Source: Nocardioides humilatus (GTDB lineage Bacteria > Actinomycetota > Actinomycetes > Propionibacteriales > Nocardioidaceae). Taken from it: a stretch of 64,000 nucleotides of DNA. The position numbers were made by a program, and so were the translations under genes. The stretch covers positions 124,001 to 188,000 of the forward strand of contig NZ_VUJV01000006.1 in NCBI RefSeq assembly GCF_008373755.1. The letters run 5' to 3'. Below the pieces are notes generated by a model, which was given only the letters and a program-made list of their open reading frames with translations, was not told the DNA's origin and searched no databases. Below, piece after piece: positions 43,265 to 51,578 of this stretch (position 1 is the first letter of the stretch; each line of letters opens with the position of its first letter).

Positions 43265-44568
43265 CGCCCGGCCGGGCCGAGGACGCGGTCGAGGTAGGGG
43301 TTGGCGAAGACGCCGTTCGGGTCCAGCCGGTCGCGCAGCGCGACGAAGTCGGCGAACCGCGGGTAGCGCTCGGCGAGGTCGGCAGCTGCCATGTCGTGCA
43401 TCTTGCCCCAGTGCGGGCGTCCGCCGGCGGCAGCGAGGATGTCGAAGCAGGCGGCGAAGAAGCGCTCGTGCGGCATCCGGTGGTACTGGTGGAAGGCGAT
43501 GTAGGCGACGTCGCGCTCATGGGCGGGGGAGAGCCACATGTCGTCGCTCCGGCCGTAGCGGACCTCGAACGGGAAGGCGACGAACTCCTCGTGCTTCTCG
43601 ATCCACGCCTTGAGCTCACGGAGCGTCGGCACCAGCGCGGGACGCGGGACGGCGTACTCACCCTCCCGGAACCGCACGTTGCGATGGGACGCGAAGACTT
43701 TGAACGACAGGTCGGTGAAGGTCCGGTCCGACACTGCCCGGGTGATGAGGCGGTTGTGGGTCGGCACCCGAGACGGGTAACGCGCGCCGACCCGGCACAG
43801 CGCTTCGAGCCCCACGTTGGTGATCAGCTTGTCGTCGACCTCGCGGCTCCACCAACCGAGTGGTGCCAGCGACGCGTCGCCGGGCAGCCGGGTGAACGTC
43901 CGGGTCAGCGCGGTGTCGGTCCACGGGAACCAGAAGAACTCGAAGTGGTCGTGGGCGCCGGCGAGCTCATGGGTGCGGTCGAGGACCTCGGTCAGGGGCA
44001 TCGCAGCGTCCCGCACCTCGAGGGCGAACAGTGGAACGGTTTGCAGCGTCACCTTGGTGATCACACCCAACGCCCCCAGCCCGACGCGGGCGGCGGCGAA
44101 CAGGTCGGGCTGCTCGGTGGGGGAGCAGGTCACCACGGAACCGTCGGCGAGCGCGAGCTCGAGCGCGCGGACCTGGTGGGAGATCGAGCGGAACTCGGTG
44201 CCGGAGCCGTGCGTGCCCGTCGAGATCGCACCGGCGATCGTCTGGCGGTCGATGTCGCCGAGGATCTCCATGGCGAGGTCGTGCTCGGCGAGCAGGGGAT
44301 TGAGGCGGTGCAGCGCGATGCCCGCCTCGACGGTGACCAGGCCGGTCGCCGGGTCGACCTCGAGCACCCGGTCGAGGGCGTCGAGGCGCATCTGGACGCC
44401 CGGGGCGACGGCTGCACCCGTGAAGGAGTGTCCGGAGCCGACCGCCTTGACCGCGAGGCCGTCGCTGATGGCGGACTTGATCAACCCAGCGACCTCGTCG
44501 GTGCTGGCCGGTGACTCGATGCGGACAGGGGTGGCGGTCTCGGTGCGCGCCCAATTGGTCCAGGTCAC
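43261..44568 (-). CDS. FAD-linked oxidoreductase, D-arabinono-1,4-lactone oxidase type
   Basis: Protein of 435 residues. The N-terminal FAD-binding (PCMH) domain (about 15-190) has the pattern KAVGSGHSFTGAAVAPG, the His usually being the covalent flavin attachment site, and GDIDRQTIAGAISTGTHGSG. The C-terminal ALO domain holds FEFFWFPWTDTALTR and a GRPHWGKMHDM ending, where KxH is active-site like. It is expected to oxidise a sugar lactone or alditol. The GTG at 44568 with GGAG 5 bases upstream is chosen; the frame is open for 66 more bases. Head of the FAD oxidase-MFS-helical protein operon; divergent from an alanine-racemase-fold gene. Confidence 0.88.
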   Translation of the reverse strand: MTWTNWARTETATPVRIESPASTDEVAGLIKSAISDGLAVKAVGSGHSFTGAAVAPGVQMRLDALDRVLEVDPATGLVTVEAGIALHRLNPLLAEHDLAMEILGDIDRQTIAGAISTGTHGSGTEFRSISHQVRALELALADGSVVTCSPTEQPDLFAAARVGLGALGVITKVTLQTVPLFALEVRDAAMPLTEVLDRTHELAGAHDHFEFFWFPWTDTALTRTFTRLPGDASLAPLGWWSREVDDKLITNVGLEALCRVGARYPSRVPTHNRLITRAVSDRTFTDLSFKVFASHRNVRFREGEYAVPRPALVPTLRELKAWIEKHEEFVAFPFEVRYGRSDDMWLSPAHERDVAYIAFHQYHRMPHERFFAACFDILAAAGGRPHWGKMHDMAAADLAERYPRFADFVALRDRLDPNGVFANPYLDRVLGPAGR

Positions 44569-44613
44569 GTCGGCTCCTCTCGTGTCGTCCCAGGATGAGG
44601 CGTGAAGTCCTAT

Positions 44614-44629
44614 CAGGTCAAGTGACCTG
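44614..44629. promoter_or_regulatory. Inverted repeat CAGGTCA-AG-TGACCTG
   Basis: Perfect 7-bp arms in the 94-base divergent region between the FAD oxidase and the alanine-racemase-fold protein, about 35 bases before the ATG at 44663. Probable operator for a regulator controlling one or both genes. Confidence 0.5.
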
Positions 44630-44662
44630 GACATCTGTCCTGGAAGGAGTCATGCTGGATCC

Positions 44663-45886
44663 ATGACGACGAAGACGTTGCCCTCGTTGGCCGCCGTCCG
44701 GCCCGGGCAGGCAGCGGCAGACGTCCTGGACCGGGCGGCGGCGCACCTCGATCCGCCCTTCGCCGTCCTGGACCTCGGCGCGCTGCGCGCCAACGCCGAC
44801 GACCTCGTGGTGCGGGCGTCGGGCAAGCCGATCCGGGTCGCCTCCAAGTCCGTGCGCTGCAGGTGGGTGATCGACGAAGTCCTTCGCGTGCCTGGCTACG
44901 CCGGCGTCCTCGCCCTCACGCTGCCCGAAGCCCTCTGGCTCGCGGAGACCGTCGACGACGTGGTCGTCGGCTATCCGACGGCCGACCGCTCGGCTCTGAA
45001 GAACCTGGCGGCCGACGAACGCCTCGCGGCGCGGGTGACGCTGATGGTCGACTCGATCGAGTCGCTCGACTTCCTGCGCGTCCACCTCCCGCCAGCGGCC
45101 GCGCCGGTGCGGATCTGCCTCGAGCTCGATGCAGCGCTCCGGTTGGGACGCCTCCACCTCGGGGCGCGGCGCTCGCCGACCCACGACGCGGGTGCTCTGG
45201 GGGCCCTCGCTGGCGAGGTCGCCCGCGACGCACGATTCCGGCTGGTCGGGGTCATGGGCTACGAGGGCCAGATCGCCGGGCTGGGGGACGACGGGCCCGA
45301 CCGGCTGCGCCGCCTACCGACGCGCCTGGTGCAGGCTGCCTCGGCCTGGGAGCTGGCCCGGCGGCGTGCCGCGGCCGTTGCGGCGGTGCGGTCCGTGGCC
45401 GACCTCGAGTTCGTCAACGGCGGCGGGACCGGATCGATCGAGCGCACGGTCAGCGAGGACGCGGTCACCGAGGTCGCGGCCGGCTCGGGACTCTATGGTC
45501 CGACGCTCTTCGACAACTACCGGGCCTTCCAACCGGCCCCGGCGGCGTACTTCGCCACTGCCGTCGTCCGTCGGCCCGCCCCGGGCATGGTCACGGTGCA
45601 GGGAGGCGGCTGGATCGCATCGGGCCCGCCCGGCGCTGACCGTCAGCCCGTCCCCGTGTGGCCCGAGGGCTTGTCGCTGCTGCCGGCCGAGGGTGCCGGC
45701 GAAGCGCAAACGCCGCTCGCGGGTGGTGCCGTCGCCGACGGTCTCGCGCTCGGTGACCGGGTGTGGTGGCGCCACGCCAAGGCCGGCGAGCTGTGCGAGC
45801 GTGTCGCGTCGTTGGCGCTCGTCGCCGACGGCAACGTGGTCGGCACGGTCCCTACCTACCGGGGCGAAGGGCACGCGTTCCTCTGA
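44663..45886 (+). CDS. Alanine-racemase-fold PLP enzyme (D-amino-acid deaminase/aldolase-like)
   Basis: Fold-type III PLP enzyme of 407 residues. The PLP Lys is in RVASKSVR near residue 60 and other barrel motifs follow (LVGVMGYEGQIAG; FVNGGGTGSIERT, phosphate binding; SGLYGPTLFDNYRAF). The C-terminal domain resembles D-threonine aldolase / D-serine deaminase and the amino-acid deaminase family, with metal-ligand-like residues near the end (WWRHAKAGELCER, His and Cys). It probably acts on a D-amino or beta-hydroxy amino acid. A GGAAGGAG site is near. Next to a lactone-type oxidase but with no stated pathway link. Confidence 0.85.
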   Translation: MTTKTLPSLAAVRPGQAAADVLDRAAAHLDPPFAVLDLGALRANADDLVVRASGKPIRVASKSVRCRWVIDEVLRVPGYAGVLALTLPEALWLAETVDDVVVGYPTADRSALKNLAADERLAARVTLMVDSIESLDFLRVHLPPAAAPVRICLELDAALRLGRLHLGARRSPTHDAGALGALAGEVARDARFRLVGVMGYEGQIAGLGDDGPDRLRRLPTRLVQAASAWELARRRAAAVAAVRSVADLEFVNGGGTGSIERTVSEDAVTEVAAGSGLYGPTLFDNYRAFQPAPAAYFATAVVRRPAPGMVTVQGGGWIASGPPGADRQPVPVWPEGLSLLPAEGAGEAQTPLAGGAVADGLALGDRVWWRHAKAGELCERVASLALVADGNVVGTVPTYRGEGHAFL

Positions 45887-45983
45887 GTCGCATCCGGGAG
45901 TGACCACTCTCGCCGTTCTCCGGCGCGAACGGTGGCGGCTCACCTAGCGTGTCCAGCCTGATCGTCGTACCTCGGGAGCCGCC

Positions 45984-46604
45984 TTGCTGACCCCTCGCCG
46001 GACCGTCCGCCTTCTGGCGCTGTCGCTCGCCGCCAGCGGGCTCTCGCTCGCGGCGCCGGCGTCGGCCGAACCGCCGGTGACCGTCGACGACCACGTGGCG
46101 ATGAGCGAGGGGGAGTCCCGCCCGGTCGACGTGCTCCGCAACGACTCCGACCCCGACGGCGACGAAGACCTGACCGTGTGTCGCCTCGCGCCGCGCCCCG
46201 ACGACGCGCCGTACTGGGTGTATTTCGACGAGGACCGAGGGGTACTGCGGGTCGGGATCGACACCGATGCACCCGACGAGATCACGATCACCTACTTCGC
46301 CTGCGACTACGAGTCGATGGTGCCGGGGACCCTCACCATCTCGATCACCCACCTCAAGAACGTCCGCGTCGTGAAGGCGGCCAGGCCGGGGCGGATCCGG
46401 ATCACGAACCCCAACGACGGCCGCGTGACGTTCTACTGGGGCAACTTCCTCATCGAGCAGATCGATGGCGTCACGAGGGTCGATCCACTCGCGTCGAAGG
46501 TGGTGCGGGTCCGGGGTCGGCGCGTCGACTGGTATGCCGAAATGCGGGGCGGGATCGAGGTCGGTTCGGGGTCGGTCTTCCGGATCGAGCAGCCGGGTCA
46601 GTAG
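45984..46604 (+). CDS. Secreted cadherin/Ig-like domain protein
   Basis: Exported protein of 206 residues, TTG start at 45984 with GGGAG 5 bases upstream. Signal peptide about 1-27 (LSLAASGLSLAAPASA). One Ig/cadherin-like domain follows (EPPVTVDDHVAMSEGESRPVDVLRNDSDPDGDEDLTVCR), with acidic DPDGDED calcium-type loops and two cysteines (CR, ACDY). The C-terminal half is a further beta region. The function is unknown; surface adhesion is an inference from domain type. Confidence 0.7.
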   Translation: MLTPRRTVRLLALSLAASGLSLAAPASAEPPVTVDDHVAMSEGESRPVDVLRNDSDPDGDEDLTVCRLAPRPDDAPYWVYFDEDRGVLRVGIDTDAPDEITITYFACDYESMVPGTLTISITHLKNVRVVKAARPGRIRITNPNDGRVTFYWGNFLIEQIDGVTRVDPLASKVVRVRGRRVDWYAEMRGGIEVGSGSVFRIEQPGQ

Positions 46605-46614
46605 GTTCGATCTC

Positions 46615-46956
46615 ATGGATGCAGATTGGCGGGCCGAGACGGTCGACAAGGTGCGCAGCCTCATCGAGGAGGCCGTACCCGACGTCGTGGAAGAGGCGAA
46701 GTGGCGCAAGGCGTCCAACCCCGACGGGGTGCCGACCTTCTCCGCCGACGGCCTGATCTGCACGGTCGAGACCTACAAGGACAAGGTCAAGGTCACGATG
46801 GCCAAGGGCGCCTCCGTCCCGGACCCGACCGGCCTCTACAACTCCAGCCTCGACGGCGGCACCCGCCGCGCGATCGACATCTTCGAGGGGGAGAAGCTCG
46901 ATGACGACGCGTTCGTCGCGCTCTTCCGCTCGGCTGTGGCGGTGAACCGGTCATGA
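46615..46956 (+). CDS. DUF1801-family protein
   Basis: Small cytoplasmic protein of 113 residues of the DUF1801 (YdhG/YjbR-like) type: ADWRAETVDKVRSLIEEAVPDVVEEAKWRKASNPDGVPTFSADGLICTVETYKDKVKV, then LDGGTRRAIDIFEGEKLDDDAFVALFRSAVAVN. Such proteins adopt a compact two-layer fold; no activity is established. Its stop overlaps the next gene in ATGA, suggesting coupling to the VOC protein. Confidence 0.8.
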   Translation: MDADWRAETVDKVRSLIEEAVPDVVEEAKWRKASNPDGVPTFSADGLICTVETYKDKVKVTMAKGASVPDPTGLYNSSLDGGTRRAIDIFEGEKLDDDAFVALFRSAVAVNRS

Positions 46957-47468
46957 CCGACGAGGCGCGACACAGCGCAGCAGAGCTCGAGGCGTTCGCG
47001 GACGAGCGCGAGCGGCTCCGTCAGCTGCACCTGCGGCCCCTGGGGCAGCGGCCGCCGTCGACGGCCCGGGGCGTGCACCACACCGCCCTGATCAGCAGCG
47101 ACGTCGAGCGCACGATCGCCTTCTACCAGGACCTGCTCGGCTTCCCGCTGACCGAGCTGATCGAGAACCGCGACTACCCGGGCTCGACGCACTTCTTTTT
47201 CGACATCGGCAACCAGAACCTGCTCGCCTTCTTCGACTTCCCGCGTCTCGGGGTAGGTCCTTATGCGGAGGTCCTCGGCGGGCTCCACCACATGGCGATC
47301 TCCGTCGAACCTTCGAAGTGGGACGCGATCGTCGCCCGCCTCACCGCGGCAGGTGTCGACCACGTGATCCACAGCGAGGTGTCGGTCTACTTCCAGGACC
47401 CCGACGGCGCCCGCATCGAGCTCATCGCCGACCCGTTGGGGGAGATGTACGGCACCCAGGTGCTGTGA
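46953..47468 (+). CDS. VOC-family protein (glyoxalase/dioxygenase-like)
   Basis: Protein of 171 residues of the VOC superfamily. Metal-ligand-type residues in GVHHTALISSDVERTIAFYQDLLG (His), LGGLHHMAISVEPSKWD (His) and DPDGARIELIADP (Glu) are all present, so a metal site is likely intact. Related proteins are glyoxalases, dioxygenases or ring-cleavage-like lyases. It starts in an ATGA overlap after the DUF1801 gene; it converges with the SDR gene 4 bases downstream. Confidence 0.85.
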   Translation: MTDEARHSAAELEAFADERERLRQLHLRPLGQRPPSTARGVHHTALISSDVERTIAFYQDLLGFPLTELIENRDYPGSTHFFFDIGNQNLLAFFDFPRLGVGPYAEVLGGLHHMAISVEPSKWDAIVARLTAAGVDHVIHSEVSVYFQDPDGARIELIADPLGEMYGTQVL

Positions 47469-47472
47469 TCCC

Positions 47473-48234
47473 TCAGGTGATCGTGATGCCGCCGTCGACC
47501 GCGATGGTCTGACCGGTCACGTAGCCACCTGCGTCGGAGGCGAGGAAGATGACCGCCGCGGCGAGCTCGCGCGGGTCGCCCTTGCGACCGGCGGGCACGC
47601 GGGGCATGAGGGACTCGAGATAACCCGGCGGGTACTGCTCGGTCATCTCGGATGCGAAGAAGCCCGGCGCGATCGAGTTGACCCGGATGCCCTTGCGGCC
47701 GGTCCACTGCTGGGCCAGGTCGCGGGTCATGCCGATCAGGCCGGCCTTCGACGCGGCGTAGGCGGCCTGCGGGAGTCCGGCGGTCGTGATGCCGAGGATC
47801 GAGGAGATGTTGATGATGCTCGAGCCCGGCTGCATCACGCGACCGCAGGCCTGTGCCATCCAGTAGCAACCGTTGAGGTTGATGTCGATGACCTGGCGGA
47901 ACTGCTCGGGGGTCTCGTGGGTGGCGGGCACGGCGGTGCCGACGCCGGCGTTGTTGACGAGGATGTCGACCCGGCCGAACTCCTCCATCGCCGCCGTGAC
48001 GAGGGCGGTGCAGGCGTCGGGGTCGGCGACATCGGTCGCGACCGAGACGCTGCGGCGACCGGCGTCCTCGATGAGCTTGGCCGTGTCGGCGAGCCGGTCG
48101 ACCCGGCGGGCGCCGAGGGCGACGTCGGCGCCTGCTTCGGCCAGCGCCTGGGCGAAGGCCACGCCGAGGCCGGAGGAAGCGCCGGTCAGTACGGCGACCT
48201 TCCCGTCGAGACGGAACATCTGGTCGATCGTCAT
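47473..48234 (-). CDS. Short-chain dehydrogenase/reductase
   Basis: NAD(P)-dependent SDR of 253 residues. The cofactor loop TGASSGLGVAFA, NNAG, the catalytic Ser in SSILG, the YAASK catalytic pair (Tyr and Lys) and the C-terminal IAPGFFASEMT are complete. Likely oxidises or reduces a hydroxy/keto group in lipid or fatty-acid metabolism. The ATG at 48234 is followed by typical SDR sequence; the frame is open upstream into the divergent gene but that is antisense. Divergent from the triple fusion gene with a palindrome between. Confidence 0.92.
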   Translation of the reverse strand: MTIDQMFRLDGKVAVLTGASSGLGVAFAQALAEAGADVALGARRVDRLADTAKLIEDAGRRSVSVATDVADPDACTALVTAAMEEFGRVDILVNNAGVGTAVPATHETPEQFRQVIDINLNGCYWMAQACGRVMQPGSSIINISSILGITTAGLPQAAYAASKAGLIGMTRDLAQQWTGRKGIRVNSIAPGFFASEMTEQYPPGYLESLMPRVPAGRKGDPRELAAAVIFLASDAGGYVTGQTIAVDGGITIT

Positions 48235-48299
48235 GGCAGTGATCGTAGGGGCGTGGACGGTTCGACCTCCGGCGGGTCCCGACGCGAACGTGACAGAAG

Positions 48300-48321
48300 A
48301 AACAGTCACGACTGACTGTTT
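48300..48321. promoter_or_regulatory. TetR-type operator AAACAGTCA-n4-TGACTGTTT
   Basis: Perfect 9-bp inverted repeat (48300-48308 and 48313-48321) between the SDR (start 48234) and the triple fusion gene (start 48340), 19 bases before the latter. Arms and spacing are typical of TetR-family repressor sites. No TetR gene is adjacent; one of the window's other regulators or a distant one would act here. Confidence 0.65.
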
Positions 48322-48339
48322 GTGGTTAGGGTGGGCGGC

Positions 48340-51141
48340 ATGACGTACGACGAGCGGCCCGTGGCCGATGCGGTGGCAGGCCACGACCGACAGGTCCGCG
48401 CGCAGGTGCTGGTCGCAGCCGATCCCGATCGGGTGCGCGCGCTCCTCGGTGACCTGGGTCAGCTGCCCGCCTGGATGGAGATGCATGCCGGGTGGCGTGG
48501 CACCCCGCCCGCGGCCGCGGTCGAGGGCCTCACGTTCGTCGAGCAGGTCAAGATCATGGGCATCCCGGCGGAGGTCGCCTGGACCGTCGATCGCGCCGAC
48601 GCCGAGGGGATCACGATCACGGGCGAGGGTCCGATGGGCATCGTCTTGGTGATGAGCTTCGCGCTCGACCCGGCCGAGGGCGGCACCGCGGTGACGCTCG
48701 ACTGCGGGCTCAGCGGCGACCCGGTCCGTGGCCCCATGGGTGGATCGGTGTCCACCAGCATCGGCGAGGCACTGGAGGCTTCGCTCGCCGCACTCGCCCG
48801 GCTCGCGACGACCGAGGTCGATGCGAGCGCCCGGGCTGCCGCCGGGATCGTCCACCACGCATCGGGCGCGGTCCTGGACCCGCGGACCCCGGTCATCGTC
48901 GGAGCCGGCCAGGTCGTCCAGCGGGTGCCCGACCCGACCAAGGACCCGGTCGAGCTGGCTGTGGAGGCACTGCGCGCGGCCGAGGCCGACGCGGGTGGCG
49001 CTGGTCTGCTCAGCGGGGCCGACGCCGTCTACGCCGTCGCCACCACGTCGTGGACCTACCGCGACCAGGCGGCCCTCGTCGCCGAACGTGTGGGCGCCCA
49101 GCCCCAGGAGACCATTCAGTCGGCCCGCTTCGGGGGCGACGCCGGACAGGCCCTCATCAACGCCGCCGGTCAGGCGATCGCCGACGGTGACGCGTCGGTG
49201 GTCCTCGTGTGCGGCGCCGAGGCGGGCGCCACCCTGGCGGCTGCTCAGAAGTCGGGCATCGAGGTCACGTGGCCGCAGCAGGCGGCGGACGTGACGCCGA
49301 CCCGCGTGCTCGGGAGCGAGCGCGAGGCCAACAACCAGGCGGAGGCCGACGCTGGCCTCGGAGCGCCCGTCTACACCTACGGGCTGATCGAGTCGGCGCT
49401 GCGGGCCCGATCGGGCGCGAGCATCGCCGAGCATCAGGCGACGATCACCGAGCTCTGGGCGGGGTTGTCGCAGATCGCTGCCGACAACCCCTACGCCTGG
49501 CAGCCCACCGCGATGACGGCAGAAGAGCTGGCCGACACCGGCGACAGCAACCGGCTGGTCTCGGCGCCGTACTCCAAGCTGCTGTGCGCCAACCTCCAGG
49601 TCGACCTCGCGAGCGGCCTGATCATGACCAGCGCCGCGGCGGCGGAGGCGGCCGGCGTACCCCAGGAGAAGTGGGTCTTCCTGCACGCCGGTGCGGCGGC
49701 CTACGACGAGTGGTTCGTCTCGGAGCGCGGCGACCTCACCGCGTCACCGGCGATCCGCGCGATCGGCAAGGCGGCGCTCGCGGAAGCCGGCCTCCAGATC
49801 GACCAGGTCAAGCACGTCGACCTCTACTCCTGCTTCCCGTCGGCCGTGCAGATCGCAGCGCACGAGCTCGGGCTTCCCGTCGGCGACCCGGCGCGGCCGC
49901 TCTCGGTCACTGGCGGCCTGACCTTCGCCGGCGGGCCCGGCAACAACTACGGCGGCCACGCGGTCGCCACCTTGGTGCAGCGGCTCCGCGACGACCCGGA
50001 CAGCTATGGCCTGTCGACCTCGCTGGGCTGGTACCTCACCAAGCACGCCCTCGGCATCTACTCCGCGACGCCGCCCGCCCACCCCTACCGGGCGCTCGCG
50101 CCGGTCGTCCCGCCGGAGCCGACCCGTCGCGCCCTGGTCGGCTACCAGGGCCCCGCGACCATCGAGGCCGCGACCGTCCAGTACGACCGCGACGGCCAGC
50201 CGGTCGCGGCCATCGTCAGCGGGGTCACGCCCGACGGTGCCCGCGCGCTCGTCCGGACCAAGGACGCCTCGGTCGCCGTCGAGCTCGCCAGCGCCGATCC
50301 GATCGGGTGGCAGGTGACGGTCGCCGGTTCGGACGTCACCATCGAGGACCGCGATCGGCACGAGGTGCCGCCGTGTCCCGAGCCGACGGTCCTCGTCGAG
50401 GATCGCGGCCAGGTGCGGGTGATCACCCTCAACCGACCCGCCCGCCGCAACGCCATCGACCTGGCCACGGCGCAGCTCCTCGAGAAGGTCATCGACGCCT
50501 TCGAGGACGACGACTCCGTCCGGGTCGCCGTGCTCACGGGCGCCGGCGGCACGTTCTGCGCCGGCATGGACCTGAAGGCAGCGGCGATGGGGGAGTTCGC
50601 GATCACCGAACGGCGCGGACCCCTCGGCATCGCCGCGCAGCCGATCAGCAAGCCCGTGATCGCCGCGGTCGAGGGTCACGCGCTGGCTGGCGGCTGCGAG
50701 CTCGCGCTCGTCGCCGACCTCATCGTCGCGTCGTCGGACTCCCAGTTCGGCATCCCGGAGGTCAAGCGCGGCCTGGTCGCGGCTGCGGGCGGCGTGCTGC
50801 GGCTGAGCCAGCGGCTGCCGCGCAACGTGGCGGTCGAGCTCGCGCTGACGGGCGACCCGATGCCCGCGGCGCGGATGGCCGAGCTCGGGCTCGTCAACCG
50901 GATCGCCGAACCGGGGAAGGTCCTCGACGCCGCACTCGACCTCGCGCAGCAGATCGTGATCAACGCACCGATCTCGGTCGCGGTCAGTCGGGAGATCATC
51001 GAGCAGGCGCCGGGGTGGAGCCGTGAGGAGGAGTTCCAGCGCCAGCTCGACCTCGCCACGCGTGCCGTCTTGTCCGAGGACGCCACCGAGGGCGTCGTCG
51101 CCTTCGCCGAGCACCGCCAACCCGTGTGGAAGGGCCGCTAG
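48340..51141 (+). CDS. SRPBCC-thiolase-like-crotonase triple fusion
   Basis: Multidomain protein of 933 residues. (1) About 1-160: SRPBCC/Bet-v-1-like lipid-binding domain (VAADPDRVRALLGDLGQLPAWMEMHAG). (2) About 180-660: thiolase-like domain (TPVIVGAGQVVQRV at the start, GGLTFAGGPGNNYGGHAVATLV at the end). The position normally holding the nucleophile Cys reads SARFGGDAGQAL, so that Cys is missing; the C-terminal His in GGHA is present, and a DUF35-like OB-type piece may follow. (3) About 683-933: complete crotonase (HAGTFCAGMDLKAAA oxyanion region, HALAGGCELALVAD). It may act in steroid or fatty-acyl-CoA side-chain degradation; retro-aldol chemistry is possible. The ATG at 48340 is preceded by an operator. 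Confidence 0.85.
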   Translation: MTYDERPVADAVAGHDRQVRAQVLVAADPDRVRALLGDLGQLPAWMEMHAGWRGTPPAAAVEGLTFVEQVKIMGIPAEVAWTVDRADAEGITITGEGPMGIVLVMSFALDPAEGGTAVTLDCGLSGDPVRGPMGGSVSTSIGEALEASLAALARLATTEVDASARAAAGIVHHASGAVLDPRTPVIVGAGQVVQRVPDPTKDPVELAVEALRAAEADAGGAGLLSGADAVYAVATTSWTYRDQAALVAERVGAQPQETIQSARFGGDAGQALINAAGQAIADGDASVVLVCGAEAGATLAAAQKSGIEVTWPQQAADVTPTRVLGSEREANNQAEADAGLGAPVYTYGLIESALRARSGASIAEHQATITELWAGLSQIAADNPYAWQPTAMTAEELADTGDSNRLVSAPYSKLLCANLQVDLASGLIMTSAAAAEAAGVPQEKWVFLHAGAAAYDEWFVSERGDLTASPAIRAIGKAALAEAGLQIDQVKHVDLYSCFPSAVQIAAHELGLPVGDPARPLSVTGGLTFAGGPGNNYGGHAVATLVQRLRDDPDSYGLSTSLGWYLTKHALGIYSATPPAHPYRALAPVVPPEPTRRALVGYQGPATIEAATVQYDRDGQPVAAIVSGVTPDGARALVRTKDASVAVELASADPIGWQVTVAGSDVTIEDRDRHEVPPCPEPTVLVEDRGQVRVITLNRPARRNAIDLATAQLLEKVIDAFEDDDSVRVAVLTGAGGTFCAGMDLKAAAMGEFAITERRGPLGIAAQPISKPVIAAVEGHALAGGCELALVADLIVASSDSQFGIPEVKRGLVAAAGGVLRLSQRLPRNVAVELALTGDPMPAARMAELGLVNRIAEPGKVLDAALDLAQQIVINAPISVAVSREIIEQAPGWSREEEFQRQLDLATRAVLSEDATEGVVAFAEHRQPVWKGR

Positions 51142-51150
51142 ATTCGCCAC

Positions 51151-51564
51151 GTGCGCCGAACGATCCAGGGGATGCTCGTCATCGCGGTCATCCTCGACAT
51201 CACCTACTGGTCCCTGTGGTTCGTCGATCGTGACTCCATCGCGAGCGAGCACAACCAGGCCTACTACGACTTCGAGAACGCCTTCCCGTTGGCCGACCTC
51301 TGGCTCGGCATCGCCTGCGCAGCCGCTCTGGTGACCCTCGCGCGACGGCAGCCGGCCGCGCTCTTCTGGTTGCTCTGCTCCGGGTCGGCGGCGCTCTACC
51401 TCGGCTGCATGGACCTCCTCTACGACCTCGAGCACGGCATCTTCGCGAAGGGATTCGGCGGCGCGTTCGAGGCCGCGATCGTCGTGGTCACCTGGATCTT
51501 CGCCCTGACGGTGCTGCGCTGGTCGTGGCGCAACCGGGCCGCTCTCCTCAGCGGTGCCGCGTAG
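51151..51564 (+). CDS. Small membrane protein (137 residues)
   Basis: Membrane protein with about four helices: MLVIAVILDITYWSLWFV, WLGIACAAALVTLARR, LFWLLCSGSAALYLGCM and AIVVVTWIFALTVLRW. No domain recognised. GTG start at 51151, ten bases after the triple fusion gene, so co-transcription is possible. No ribosome site is clear. The function is unknown. Confidence 0.65.
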   Translation: MRRTIQGMLVIAVILDITYWSLWFVDRDSIASEHNQAYYDFENAFPLADLWLGIACAAALVTLARRQPAALFWLLCSGSAALYLGCMDLLYDLEHGIFAKGFGGAFEAAIVVVTWIFALTVLRWSWRNRAALLSGAA

Positions 51565-51578
51565 GGCAGGGTGGGGGC

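Noticed and set aside
47473-49686. SDR extended N-terminally to 737 residues on the minus strand
   Set aside because: The extension runs antisense through the triple fusion gene; the SDR fold begins at the ATG at 48234.
49209-51026. 605-residue plus-strand frame inside the triple fusion gene
   Set aside because: It is another reading frame of the fusion with Arg-rich shadow composition.
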